Below are positions 46,443-54,991 of a stretch of 64,000 nt of DNA, piece by piece. How positions within the stretch are numbered: the first letter of the stretch is position 1; the number at the start of each line of letters is the position of its first letter. A program made the translations under genes and the position numbers. Source of the stretch: Flavobacteriaceae bacterium (GTDB lineage Bacteria > Bacteroidota > Bacteroidia > Flavobacteriales > Flavobacteriaceae). The notes under the pieces are model-generated. The model was not told the DNA's origin. It did not search any database and saw nothing but the letters and a program-made list of their open reading frames with translations. The stretch spans positions 20,709 to 84,708 of the forward strand of contig NVXD01000022.1 in NCBI GenBank assembly GCA_002746415.1, in the 5' to 3' direction.

Positions 46443-46874
46443 TTAATGTAGCGAGACATCCATATGGTATTCATTGGACCATTTTGCAGCATATGAAACA
46501 GCTGGCACCATAGCCGCTAACAATTTTGCGCTAGTGGGTAAAATACTTTTGTCCATTTCTACCAATAACGATTCTTCAAGCACAAAAGATGGCTCGATGG
46601 CTTTTAAAGGAAAAATAAAATGCCCTAATAGTCCTTTTTTGCTATCCCTAGATTTCAAAACCATATCACTTTGGTCCCAATTTGGATAAAGCGCGTGAAA
46701 ATTAATATTACACTTTAAATCGAAAAGAAATAAATGCAACTTATATTCCATATGCAATTGAATATCGATTGGGTGAAATTCAAGTTGCACTTCTGCGCCA
46801 TAAGTCATGTACACAGTATTTGAAGCATTACTTTCTGATATGTTCAATAATTTAATCGAATTTACTTTTGCCAT
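46443..46874 (-). CDS. Conserved-looking protein of unknown function
   Basis: I do not recognise this 143-residue protein. It has no signal peptide or membrane helix until a weakly hydrophobic C-terminal stretch (SAKLLAAMVPAVSYAAKW). The middle is beta-rich with many His, Asp and aromatic residues (VQLEFHPIDIQLHMEYKLHL; FHALYPNWDQSD). The codon use is like that of its neighbours, and the frame has no competing ORF of equal quality. It sits between mscS and clpP on the same strand with gaps of about 90 bases on each side. Confidence 0.6.
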   Translation of the reverse strand: MAKVNSIKLLNISESNASNTVYMTYGAEVQLEFHPIDIQLHMEYKLHLFLFDLKCNINFHALYPNWDQSDMVLKSRDSKKGLLGHFIFPLKAIEPSFVLEESLLVEMDKSILPTSAKLLAAMVPAVSYAAKWSNEYHMDVSLH

Positions 46875-46960
46875 TATGATTTACTTCAGGGGAATTTTAT
46901 ACTTCTATTTCCATTACACCTATGATGTTAGAAATGTACTATTCAGTTTATTCATAAGCA

Positions 46961-47788
46961 TTACTCTTTTATTTTTACTCTGTTTTCTGTGATTTCCTTT
47001 ATTGGAATAACAATTTTTCCATTCTTGGTATTTAAGGTTAGAAACGTATTGTCAATTGCATCAATAGTACCTTTTAGATCGTTCATTTCAATTCTATCTC
47101 CAACGGCATAATTCTTTCTTGCATAGAACGTACGTAACAAATCTGAGATAACATCCTTTGAACCAAGACCCAAACCTAAAGCCACAGCAAAAAGAAAAGC
47201 GCCTAAAATTATTGTAAAGTTATTGGTGATAATTGTAGTATCTACCCCAGCATGGTTCAATGCCGTTATTGACACAAAAATTGTTATAATGCAAAAAACT
47301 ACACCACTTACTATTTTTGAACCTCCCATTTCAAAGGATTCGAAAATCCTTACCAGCATTTCCTTAACCATTTTCGCCACATACATTCCCCCCATAAAAA
47401 TTATTAGAGCAGTAAATAAAACGGGTAAATATCTTAAGAGGTTGGCTATTTCATTTGAAATAACCTGAAGTTGCATGATGTCTGCCACAATAATTATAAA
47501 GACCAAAATCATTAACCCTTTAACAAAACCTAAGAGAATCTTTGAAATGTGAATTTTAAGGTTGGAATCTCCAAAAAGCTTTGCCTCGTTTATTTTATCA
47601 GAAAGTCTATCAACCTTAATAAGTTTAAATACTTTCTTTAAAACAAACAATATTATTCTAGTAATAATCCAACCAAAAAAAAGCGCCAATATAGCCCCTA
47701 AAAATCCTGGTAAGGCAGAACCAATATCCTTTAGTATTGATGAGAGTGTTTCCGAGGTAAGACTTTTCCATTCGCTTATTGTTTCCAT
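46961..47788 (-). CDS. MscS-family mechanosensitive channel
   Basis: The 275-residue protein has four hydrophobic helices (about residues 22-48, 92-112, 120-145 and 165-185). The pore-lining helix that follows is rich in Gly and Ala (ILGAFLFAVALGLGLGSKDV), and the beta-domain shows NYAVGDRIEMNDLKGTIDAI. This resembles flavobacterial small-conductance channel-like proteins with a conserved TM_helix repeat. It relieves osmotic downshock. It is 20 bases after a small ORF and a sigma factor, which suggests a shared transcript. Confidence 0.9.
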   Translation of the reverse strand: METISEWKSLTSETLSSILKDIGSALPGFLGAILALFFGWIITRIILFVLKKVFKLIKVDRLSDKINEAKLFGDSNLKIHISKILLGFVKGLMILVFIIIVADIMQLQVISNEIANLLRYLPVLFTALIIFMGGMYVAKMVKEMLVRIFESFEMGGSKIVSGVVFCIITIFVSITALNHAGVDTTIITNNFTIILGAFLFAVALGLGLGSKDVISDLLRTFYARKNYAVGDRIEMNDLKGTIDAIDNTFLTLNTKNGKIVIPIKEITENRVKIKE

Positions 47789-47808
47789 AATCTTAGTTTT
47801 ATAAAGTG

Positions 47809-47997
47809 TTAGTTTCGTTGTTTAGTTTTGAACAGTCCATTTAAAATGGAGGAGTAATTTGCGGTAACCAGAAAAGTCATGTCCATAACAAGTTTAACAA
47901 TAGCGATATCGCGCATCACTTTCTTTTTCATTTCTGGTGGGGCCTCCTTCAAAGACTTCTCTAATTCCTGAAAAGGGTTTTTTCTATTTTCTACCAT
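47809..47997 (-). CDS. 62-residue protein between a sigma factor and MscS
   Basis: The protein has a charged N-terminal half (NPFQELEKSLKEAPPEMKKK) and a hydrophobic C-terminal half (IVKLVMDMTFLVTANYSSIL). The gap to the upstream sigma factor is 3 bases and to mscS 20 bases, all on one strand, so it is very likely translated within one operon. I do not recognise a family. A small membrane-associated regulator of the sigma factor is possible but not shown. Confidence 0.65.
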   Translation of the reverse strand: MVENRKNPFQELEKSLKEAPPEMKKKVMRDIAIVKLVMDMTFLVTANYSSILNGLFKTKQRN

Positions 47998-48000
47998 TTC

Positions 48001-48627
48001 TTACAATGTATTATACATTTCTATTATTCTCATTTTCGCCCTCTTTAATCGCATTTTAATTGCACTTTCACTTATGTCCATTAAAGTGATTAATTCTTTA
48101 ATGGATACACCGTCTTGATATTTTAACAACAAAATAGATTTATCATTGGGGTCTATTAACCTTAATGCCTTTTCCAACTTTACGGACTTCATCATAAATA
48201 AATCAGCATCTGGAATATCAGTTGAAAAATTATGGTTTTGATTCTCTATAGGCACTGAGTTATCATTGATTTTCTTCTGCTTGTCCCTATTTACGTAATT
48301 GGCACAAAAATTATAGGTCAAGGAATATAACCAGGTAGAAAATTTAGAGTTTCCCTTAAACGTTTTAAGTTTTACGAACAATAATAAAAAAATGTCTTGA
48401 GTTAAATCTTCAGCCTCACTCCGGGTTTTAGCAAATCCGTAGCATTTATTATAGACCATTTTGGCATACCGATCATACAATCTGCCAAATAACATTGGGT
48501 TATTGTTCTCCACTATTTTCTTTACCAATTCTTCATCGGTCAAGGCATGATATAAGTCATCTGTTCCCAATTTAAATTTGGATTGGTTCTTTACTAGTAT
48601 TAGAAACAGTTTTTTAAGAAAAGTCAC
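48001..48627 (-). CDS. ECF-type RNA polymerase sigma factor
   Basis: The 208-residue protein has region 2 (about residues 45-115; SEAEDLTQDIFLLLFVKLKT, NFCANYVNRDKQKK) and region 4 (about 150-205; DPNDKSILLLKYQDGVSIKE, SESAIKMRLKRAKMRI). A 30-residue N-terminal extension precedes region 2. It heads a three-gene string with the 62-residue protein and MscS, hinting at osmotic or envelope-stress control (inference from position). No classical anti-sigma factor is present. Confidence 0.92.
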   Translation of the reverse strand: MTFLKKLFLILVKNQSKFKLGTDDLYHALTDEELVKKIVENNNPMLFGRLYDRYAKMVYNKCYGFAKTRSEAEDLTQDIFLLLFVKLKTFKGNSKFSTWLYSLTYNFCANYVNRDKQKKINDNSVPIENQNHNFSTDIPDADLFMMKSVKLEKALRLIDPNDKSILLLKYQDGVSIKELITLMDISESAIKMRLKRAKMRIIEMYNTL

Positions 48628-48736
48628 TTTTTATTGGGTATGTTTTGCCTTCAACGGGAATTTACTAAAAACTTTACATTAATAATTTTATCCATTTAAA
48701 TCAAAAACGCATTATCTTTATTAAAAATGTCACTTT

Positions 48737-49417
48737 ATGAAACATCTTCTATCTTTTGTTGGTCTATTTATATTGCTACTTATAGGCTGTAAGACTGAAA
48801 AAAAAGCTGAAGCAGTACAAGCAGAAAAAGAACTTACCGTTTTGGAAAAAGTAGCGTATGCTCATGGTTTTGAGAATTGGAAGCATATTGAAAAACTGGC
48901 TTTTACTTTTAATGTAGATAGAGATACTTCCCATTTTGAACGTTCATGGATTTGGGAAACCAGAGAAAATATTGTTACTGCTATAGGCGCATCAGATACA
49001 TTGACCTATAACAGAAAAGAAATGGATAGTATAGCAAACAAAACCAATGGTAGTTTTGTAAATGACAAATTTTGGCTAATGGTTCCTTATAACTTGATTT
49101 GGGACAAAGACAACATTACACATACCCACTCGATGGAGGCAGAAGCACCAATCAGTAAAAAATCCATGCAAAAATTAACCATTGTATATAACAGCGAAGG
49201 AGGTTATACGCCAGGTGATGCCTATGACTTATTTTTTGAGGATGATTATCTTCTTAAGGAATGGGTCTTTAGAAGAGGCAACCAGGAAGAACCTTCCATG
49301 AGTACTACTTGGGAAAGTTATGTGGATAAAGATGGGTTAAAAATAGCTTCCATGCACCAGAACAATGATGGAAGTTTTAAATTACATTTTACAGGTATTG
49401 AGACTAGCACAGATTAG
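48737..49417 (+). CDS. Predicted lipoprotein of unknown function
   Basis: This 226-residue protein begins with a lipoprotein signal (SFVGLFILLLIGC, Cys18). It contains repeated aromatic and polar strands (AHGFENWKHIEKLAFTFNVD, RSWIWETRENIVTAI, WLMVPYNLIWD), resembling the LolA/LppX-like half-barrel of flavobacterial outer-membrane lipoproteins. I can give no sure family name. It should sit in the outer membrane facing the periplasm or surface. Its stop overlaps that of the convergent MFS gene by 4 bases. Confidence 0.72.
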   Translation: MKHLLSFVGLFILLLIGCKTEKKAEAVQAEKELTVLEKVAYAHGFENWKHIEKLAFTFNVDRDTSHFERSWIWETRENIVTAIGASDTLTYNRKEMDSIANKTNGSFVNDKFWLMVPYNLIWDKDNITHTHSMEAEAPISKKSMQKLTIVYNSEGGYTPGDAYDLFFEDDYLLKEWVFRRGNQEEPSMSTTWESYVDKDGLKIASMHQNNDGSFKLHFTGIETSTD

Positions 49418-50562
49418 TCCTTATTTCTTCGTAATAAAAACGTTGCTCCAAAAATAAGTACCGAACAGATCAATAAGGCTGCAAAGGTTATTTTCAACGA
49501 ATAACTTTCTGCTAAAAAACCAAGTAGTACTGGAGCCAACAAAAATCCAGAATATCCGGCACCAGCAATAAAGGATATCCCTTGAGAAGATTCTACCCCC
49601 TCAACATTGCCCCCTATCCTGAACAATTCTGGCACTAGGGTAGAAAATCCTAAACCTATGACAGCAAAACCTGCAATTGCAATATAAGTTTGAGTCATAA
49701 GTACTAAACCATACCCAACTATCGCTAAAATTGTTCCAAACACAATTAAACTATTAGGTCCAATCCTAACACTTATTTGATCCCCCAAAAACCTACCAAG
49801 GGTCATTGTAATGGAAAATGCTAAAAATGCCATACCAATAAGGTGTTCAGGAGCCATACTCACTTCTTTCAAGAATAAGCCTCCCCAATCTATAACAGCG
49901 CCTTCACTACCCATTGCAATGAAGGAAACAAGCCCTAACAGCAATAAAGGTTTAAAGTTTTTAAAACTAAAGGGCTTTTTCTTAACTGGCACAGCAGTTA
50001 TATGTACATAGTTTTTAAAAAATATAAAATTTACAGCAAGTACTAAGATTATGGCCATGCACATATGAATAGCAGGGTCTTGTAGTACAGGAATTAAAAA
50101 ACTACCCAATCCCGCTAAGACCCCTCCTAAACTAAAAAATCCATGGGCAGCGGACATAAAGTTTTTCTTTTCCTTCTTTTCTATTTCTGTAACTAAGGTA
50201 TTCATGGAAATATCAGTAAAAGCACTACCGGCTCCAAAAAAGAAAAGTGATACCATTAAGCCAATGTAACTCGTAGCAACAAGTGGAAACAAGGCCACTA
50301 AACAAGTGAACAAAACCCCATATTTTGTAGTTTTCCCAACTCCAAAAGCAGTAATGATTTTTGATGCAACAGGAAAAACAGTAAACGTTCCTAAAGCCAA
50401 ACAAAATAAGGCTATTCCCAAACTGGACTTATCTATTCCTAAATTTTCTTTTACTATTGGAATGTATATGGCCCATGTTCCAAATAAGATATTTAAACTG
50501 GCAAACACCCATGCTGGGCCAAAAAACTTAGCATTGGAAAGGATGAGTTGTAATGATTTCAT
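49414..50562 (-). CDS. MFS transporter
   Basis: The 382-residue protein has 12 predicted transmembrane helices and the overall layout of small sugar/drug MFS permeases (YbjJ-like), with GTWAIYIPIVKENLGIDKSS near the N-terminus, AAHGFFSLGGVLAG in helix 5 and RFLGDQISVRIGPN as the A-like loop. The substrate cannot be inferred. An AraC-family regulator is transcribed divergently 136 bases away and probably controls it. Confidence 0.9.
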   Translation of the reverse strand: MKSLQLILSNAKFFGPAWVFASLNILFGTWAIYIPIVKENLGIDKSSLGIALFCLALGTFTVFPVASKIITAFGVGKTTKYGVLFTCLVALFPLVATSYIGLMVSLFFFGAGSAFTDISMNTLVTEIEKKEKKNFMSAAHGFFSLGGVLAGLGSFLIPVLQDPAIHMCMAIILVLAVNFIFFKNYVHITAVPVKKKPFSFKNFKPLLLLGLVSFIAMGSEGAVIDWGGLFLKEVSMAPEHLIGMAFLAFSITMTLGRFLGDQISVRIGPNSLIVFGTILAIVGYGLVLMTQTYIAIAGFAVIGLGFSTLVPELFRIGGNVEGVESSQGISFIAGAGYSGFLLAPVLLGFLAESYSLKITFAALLICSVLIFGATFLLRRNKD

Positions 50563-50698
50563 TTAATCTTTGTTTTAGATAATTGATGATGTAAAATAAC
50601 AACTCAGGAGGAATACAAAATAGGTCCAACTATTCCAATACTATAATTATATATTCCAAAAAACTCGATAAAACCCCAATACATGTTAACTTTAGCTC

Positions 50699-51556
50699 AT
50701 GAAAGCCCTATACGAAAACATTAATGTTGCCATTAATTCATCCATGAAGGTAGCAACATATAGTCTAACAGAATCTTGTGAAACAAGTAATTGGCATGTA
50801 CATCCTGAATATGAACTTGTGTATATAAAAAATGGATATGGTCTCCTACGAATAGGCACAAAAGCTGTCCCATATACCAATGGAGCTTTATTGTTTCTTG
50901 GACCAAATATTCAGCATACAGATTTTGGCAATAGAATTCATAAAGATAACTTAGAGGTTGTCATCCAATTTGGAAAAGAATTTGTTCATGAAAAGCTTGC
51001 GGTATTCCCCGAATTCACTTCCATAAAAAGATTGATGAAAAACTCAGAAAGGGTTTTGATATTCAATGATGAAATAAAAACCGAATTATCAGAAAAATTT
51101 GAAACTTTTGACACCTTGAATACGACACAAAAACTCATTAATCTAATGTGGATTTTTGAAAAGCTATCTACGGCATCCAATCATAAAAAAATATATGGCC
51201 ATACCCCCATTGTTTCGCATAAGTCTTCCGAGATTTATCGCCTAGAAGTTATTTTTGACTATATCAATAGCCATTATAGTGAAAAAATAGCCTTGGATAC
51301 CTTGGCTGATCAAGTGGGTTTAACCATCAATTCCCTTTGTCGGTTTTTTAAAAAAATGACTCAAAAATCCATCATGGGATTTGTGGCCGAGTATAGAATT
51401 AGAAAAGCAGTAGAATTATTTAATTTGAATACTACTAGTACAATTTCAGAAGTAATGTATAAGTGTGGGTATAATGATGCCTCCTATTTCACGAAGCAGT
51501 TCAAAAAATATCAAAATACAAGTCCGTCTAAATACCTAGGATCAATTAAGCTATAG
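50699..51556 (+). CDS. AraC-family transcriptional regulator
   Basis: The 285-residue protein has a cupin-type ligand-binding N-terminal domain (WHVHPEYELVYIKNGYGLLR) and two C-terminal helix-turn-helix motifs (LDTLADQVGLTINSLCRFFK and ISEVMYKCGYNDASYFTKQF followed by YQNTSPSKY). It stands between the divergent MFS transporter and the convergent kynU; regulation of the transporter is the simplest reading. Its 3' end overlaps kynU by 6 bases. Confidence 0.93.
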   Translation: MKALYENINVAINSSMKVATYSLTESCETSNWHVHPEYELVYIKNGYGLLRIGTKAVPYTNGALLFLGPNIQHTDFGNRIHKDNLEVVIQFGKEFVHEKLAVFPEFTSIKRLMKNSERVLIFNDEIKTELSEKFETFDTLNTTQKLINLMWIFEKLSTASNHKKIYGHTPIVSHKSSEIYRLEVIFDYINSHYSEKIALDTLADQVGLTINSLCRFFKKMTQKSIMGFVAEYRIRKAVELFNLNTTSTISEVMYKCGYNDASYFTKQFKKYQNTSPSKYLGSIKL

Positions 51557-52822
51557 TTGCCCTAAAACTCCTTTTTTTAAAATTTGCCCAAAGCTGTACA
51601 TATCTTCATAAGAACAATAAAAGGGTGCCGGCGCCAAACGAATTACGTTGGGTTCTCTCCAATCAGCAATCACCCCATTTTTTGTTAAATAATTAAATAG
51701 CGACTTCCCCTCTCCATGTAATAATACAGAAAGCTGGCAACCGCGGCCTTTTGGGGTAATAATTTCAAATGAACTATTGGTTTCCTTATCAACTTCTTGC
51801 AAAACAAATTCTAGATAAGCAACAATACTATTCCTCTTTTTTATCAACTTGGGCATGCCTACTTCATCAAACAATGTCAGTGCAGCTAGATAAGGAGCTA
51901 ACGAAAGAACTGAGGGGTTACTTACCTGCCAAGAATCTGCGCTGTTTGTAGATTCAAATTCTGGTTTCATTAAAAATCGGGTTTCTTTTTTTGTTCCCCA
52001 CCAGCCTTCAAATCTTGGAATAGCATCATCATCCAAATGCTGTTCATGAACAAATAATCCAGCGGCATTCCCAGGACCACTATTCATATATTTATAACTG
52101 CACCAAGCGGCAAAATCTACATCCCAATCGTGCAATTTTAATTCCACATTACCAGCCGCATGGGCCAAATCCCAACCAACAAAAGCACCCACATTTTTTC
52201 CTGCTTTGGTTATGGTTTCCATATCAAAAACTTGTCCGTTATAATAATTTACCCCTCCAATCAGTACCAAAGCGAGCTCATCCCCTACATCATTAATTTT
52301 TGCCACAACATCTTCTGTCCTCCAAAAATGTTCCCCATCCCTTTTTTTAACCTCAACAATGGCTTCCTTTGGATTTAGGCCATGAAAGCTAACCTGACTT
52401 TGCAACATATATTGATCTGATGGAAATGCTTTTTCTTCACAAATGATTTTAAATCTTTTCTTGGTAGGTCTATAAAAAGAAACCATTAAAAAATGGAGGT
52501 TAGCGGTCAACGTGTTCATAACCGATATCTCTTTCTCTTTTGCTCCAACAATTTTTGCCAAAGGCCCTGCCAGTCTTTCATGATAGTCCCACCACGGTTT
52601 TTTGGAGTGAAAATGGCCCTCAACAGCCAACTCTTTCCAATTGGTCATTACCGCATCAATATACTCCTGAGTTCGTTTTGGTTGCAACCCTAAAGAATTA
52701 CCCGTAAAATAAATAACATCCTTCCCGTTACTCTGTGGAAAGTGAAAGGCATCTCTATACCTGCTGAGTTCATCCTCTGCGTCTAGTTTTTGTGCAAATT
52801 CTAATGTATTTTGGAACAGCAT
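51551..52822 (-). CDS. kynU: Kynureninase
   Basis: The 423-residue PLP enzyme cleaves kynurenine or 3-hydroxykynurenine to (3-hydroxy)anthranilate and alanine. Typical parts are FTGNSLGLQPKR, MNTLTANLHFLMVSFY, VGWDLAHAAGNVELKLHDWD and the PLP-lysine motif WCSYKYMNSGPG near residue 247, then FEGWWGTKKETRF. It is full length. With kmo at 44.2 kb it supplies the lower part of tryptophan degradation; the genes are separated by seven others. Confidence 0.97.
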   Translation of the reverse strand: MLFQNTLEFAQKLDAEDELSRYRDAFHFPQSNGKDVIYFTGNSLGLQPKRTQEYIDAVMTNWKELAVEGHFHSKKPWWDYHERLAGPLAKIVGAKEKEISVMNTLTANLHFLMVSFYRPTKKRFKIICEEKAFPSDQYMLQSQVSFHGLNPKEAIVEVKKRDGEHFWRTEDVVAKINDVGDELALVLIGGVNYYNGQVFDMETITKAGKNVGAFVGWDLAHAAGNVELKLHDWDVDFAAWCSYKYMNSGPGNAAGLFVHEQHLDDDAIPRFEGWWGTKKETRFLMKPEFESTNSADSWQVSNPSVLSLAPYLAALTLFDEVGMPKLIKKRNSIVAYLEFVLQEVDKETNSSFEIITPKGRGCQLSVLLHGEGKSLFNYLTKNGVIADWREPNVIRLAPAPFYCSYEDMYSFGQILKKGVLGQL

Positions 52823-52859
52823 TCTTTGGTTTTATATCAAAAATACAATTTAGAATAGA

Positions 52860-53318
52860 CTATTTCAATCTCATTTCAATGAGATGCCTTTCAAAACCTA
52901 CTTTCTCATACGCTTTTATAGCAGCTTGGTTATCATTATAAACCGTCAACCTAATTTCTTTGAGCCCCTTAGAGAAAGACCATTCTTTAAGAACCGAAAT
53001 AATCCTTGCATTGATTCCATGGCCCCTATAATCAGGGTGTGTATACATAAAACCTAAATAAGCATACGTTTTATGATTTAGATATGATTTAGCCTCTTTA
53101 ATAACTGCATATCCAGAGCTGATGATTTCATTGTTTTTTTCAGCAACTAGTACTTCAGCATCTGCATCCAGAATCATTGTTTTTAAATCGTAATAATGTA
53201 TGGGATCTTCCTCTAAAGTAGCATCAAATGGTCGCTCTGCTTTTATAATTCCTTGTTCAAACTTCAATAATACATCCAAATCTTTCAAAGTAGCTTGTCT
53301 TACTATAACTGCATCCAT
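52860..53318 (-). CDS. GNAT N-acetyltransferase
   Basis: The 152-residue protein has the GNAT fold with the acetyl-CoA loop in YTHPDYRGHGINARII and a C-terminal YNDNQAAIKAYEKVGFERH, the usual motif B end. The acceptor is unknown. It is upstream of kynU on the same strand (37-base gap) and could be in its transcript. Confidence 0.9.
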   Translation of the reverse strand: MDAVIVRQATLKDLDVLLKFEQGIIKAERPFDATLEEDPIHYYDLKTMILDADAEVLVAEKNNEIISSGYAVIKEAKSYLNHKTYAYLGFMYTHPDYRGHGINARIISVLKEWSFSKGLKEIRLTVYNDNQAAIKAYEKVGFERHLIEMRLK

Positions 53319-53381
53319 ATTTTAACTTATTAAGCTATTCTAAGATAGTTTATAAATCTATATTTTTACAAAAAATAACAG

Positions 53382-54023
53382 ATGCATTTTCTATCTCCCA
53401 TAATTGAAAATTATATTGCCGAACATTCAGATTCCGAGCCCATACTGCTACAAGAATTAACAAGAGAAACACACTTGAAAGTAATACAACCTAGAATGAT
53501 TACTGGGCATTTTCAGGGTAGGGTTTTGAGTATGCTTTCAAAATTAATCAATCCAAAGACCATATTAGAAATAGGAACCTATACAGGCTACTCAGCAATC
53601 TGTTTGGCAGAAGGCTTACAGAAGAATGGCACATTGCACACTATAGACATTAATGAGGAATTAAACGCCATGCAAAAACGTTATTTTGATAAAAGTGGTT
53701 ATGGGAATCAAATTATACAGCATACGGGAAATGCTTTGGATATTATTCCTCAATTGGATTTGGTTTTTGATTTAATTTTTATTGATGCAGAAAAAACCAG
53801 CTACAATGACTATTTGGAATGCGTACTGCCAAAAACAAAACCGGGAACCGTTATTTTATCAGATAATGTACTTTGGTCTGGAAAAGTAGTAGAACCTCTG
53901 AGCCCAAAAGATAAGGCTACAAAAATTTTAATGGAATACAACAAAAAGATAAAAGAAGACCCTAGATTAGAAACAGTTCTTTTACCTATTAGGGATGGGT
54001 TGACGTTAAGTAGGGTAAAATAA
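53382..54023 (+). CDS. SAM-dependent O-methyltransferase (class I, COMT-like)
   Basis: The 213-residue protein shows SAM motif I ILEIGTYTGYSAICLAEGL, the acidic THTIDINEE-type region (LHTIDINEELNAM), the metal-binding DLIFIDAEKTSYNDY and VILSDNVLWSGKV, as in bacterial catechol-O-methyltransferase-like enzymes (DUF/Methyltransf_3). It acts on a small aromatic or catechol substrate that is not identifiable. Its 3' end overlaps the convergent PAP2 gene by 35 bases. Confidence 0.93.
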   Translation: MHFLSPIIENYIAEHSDSEPILLQELTRETHLKVIQPRMITGHFQGRVLSMLSKLINPKTILEIGTYTGYSAICLAEGLQKNGTLHTIDINEELNAMQKRYFDKSGYGNQIIQHTGNALDIIPQLDLVFDLIFIDAEKTSYNDYLECVLPKTKPGTVILSDNVLWSGKVVEPLSPKDKATKILMEYNKKIKEDPRLETVLLPIRDGLTLSRVK

Positions 54024-54561
54024 ATTTCTTATACAACCCATAAAAGATAAAAGCGGAGCCCACACCTACTAAGGCACCAACAAATATATCTATAGGATAG
54101 TGTACCCCAACATAAATTCTACTGTACACAAATAGAAGAGGCCATGCATAAAATAGCCAAACCCATTTTATTTTTCTTCTAAGAAATAGCACAATTATAG
54201 TTGTTATAGAAAAAGAACTAGAGGAATGACCAGAGAAAAAACTATAACTGGAAGGGTTTTTTAATATTCTAATAAAGGAATTAATCTCGCCATTATTATT
54301 AGGCCGTAACCTAAGAACTATTTCTTTGGTCATCTGGGTAGCAAATAATATAAAAAATATCAATGCAACCACTGTTAGGGTAATAAAAAATGTTTGCCTT
54401 TTAGGGAATTTTAAACTTATGAGAACAAAAAAGAGAATGAAAAGAGGTATCCAAGTAAATATGTTAGTTACTACAATCCAAAAAGGGTCAAATTGTTCAA
54501 CACCAAGGCTGTTTAAATAGATGAAAACATCTTGGTCCCATTGCAGTAACTTTTCTAGCAT
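53989..54561 (-). CDS. PAP2 family membrane phosphatase
   Basis: The 190-residue membrane protein has about five helices and the full PAP2 signature: KEIVLRLRP, FFSGHSSSSF and SRIYVGVHYPIDIFVG. Members dephosphorylate undecaprenyl pyrophosphate, phosphatidate or lipid A. Its close spacing (6 bases) after the TatA/B gene suggests one transcript. The last 11-12 codons overlap the 3' end of the O-methyltransferase gene on the other strand. Confidence 0.93.
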   Translation of the reverse strand: MLEKLLQWDQDVFIYLNSLGVEQFDPFWIVVTNIFTWIPLFILFFVLISLKFPKRQTFFITLTVVALIFFILFATQMTKEIVLRLRPNNNGEINSFIRILKNPSSYSFFSGHSSSSFSITTIIVLFLRRKIKWVWLFYAWPLLFVYSRIYVGVHYPIDIFVGALVGVGSAFIFYGLYKKFILPYLTSTHP

Positions 54562-54567
54562 TGAGTT

Positions 54568-54894
54568 TTATTTTCTTTTTATGACCCCTGTAACATCATC
54601 CACACCCTTCTTTATATCACTTATCTCCTTAGTGATTCCAGAAGTCATATTATCTTTAACCTTTTTAATATCCTTTTTAATATCAGTTACAAAGTCGGTA
54701 TCCAGACCCTGTTTTTCTGCGCTTTTTTGTATTTCTTGTTTAATGTCTTCTGTTGCATCTTTTAATTGGCGCATCCCTTTGCCCAATCCTTTGGCGATGC
54801 CCGGTATTTTATCGGCACCAAAAACCATAACCACAATAAACATGATGAAAAATATTTCACCTCCGCTGATAAATAAGAAAAAAGTAGCATACAT
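54568..54894 (-). CDS. Sec-independent translocase TatA/TatB-like protein
   Basis: The 108-residue protein has one N-terminal helix with the Tat hinge (GGEIFFIMFIVVMVFGADKI followed by PGIAKGLGKGMRQL) and an amphipathic helix and charged tail, as in TatA/B. It helps form the pore for folded proteins at the inner membrane. tatC is not in the window. The length is closer to TatA/E than TatB of E. coli. A hairpin terminator of the upstream M1 gene separates them. Confidence 0.9.
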   Translation of the reverse strand: MYATFFLFISGGEIFFIMFIVVMVFGADKIPGIAKGLGKGMRQLKDATEDIKQEIQKSAEKQGLDTDFVTDIKKDIKKVKDNMTSGITKEISDIKKGVDDVTGVIKRK

Positions 54895-54927
54895 AGTACA
54901 AATATAATGAAGAAGTTGGGTTCTATA

Positions 54928-54984
54928 TAGAAAAAGCCCTACAATCCTGAATAGCCATCAGAAGTAGGGCTTAAATTTTTAAAT
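54928..54984 (-). terminator. Terminator of the M1 peptidase operon
   Basis: AAGCCCTAC (54934-54942) pairs with GTAGGGCTT (54964-54972) around a 21-base loop, flanked by T-rich sequence on the minus-strand exit side. It lies 20 bases beyond the M1 stop codon. Confidence 0.75.
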
Positions 54985-54991
54985 AAAAGTA

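Noticed and set aside
50687..50694. TAACTTTA as a promoter element for the AraC gene
   Set aside because: It ends 4 bases before the ATG, too close unless the transcript is leaderless, and no -33 box is present.
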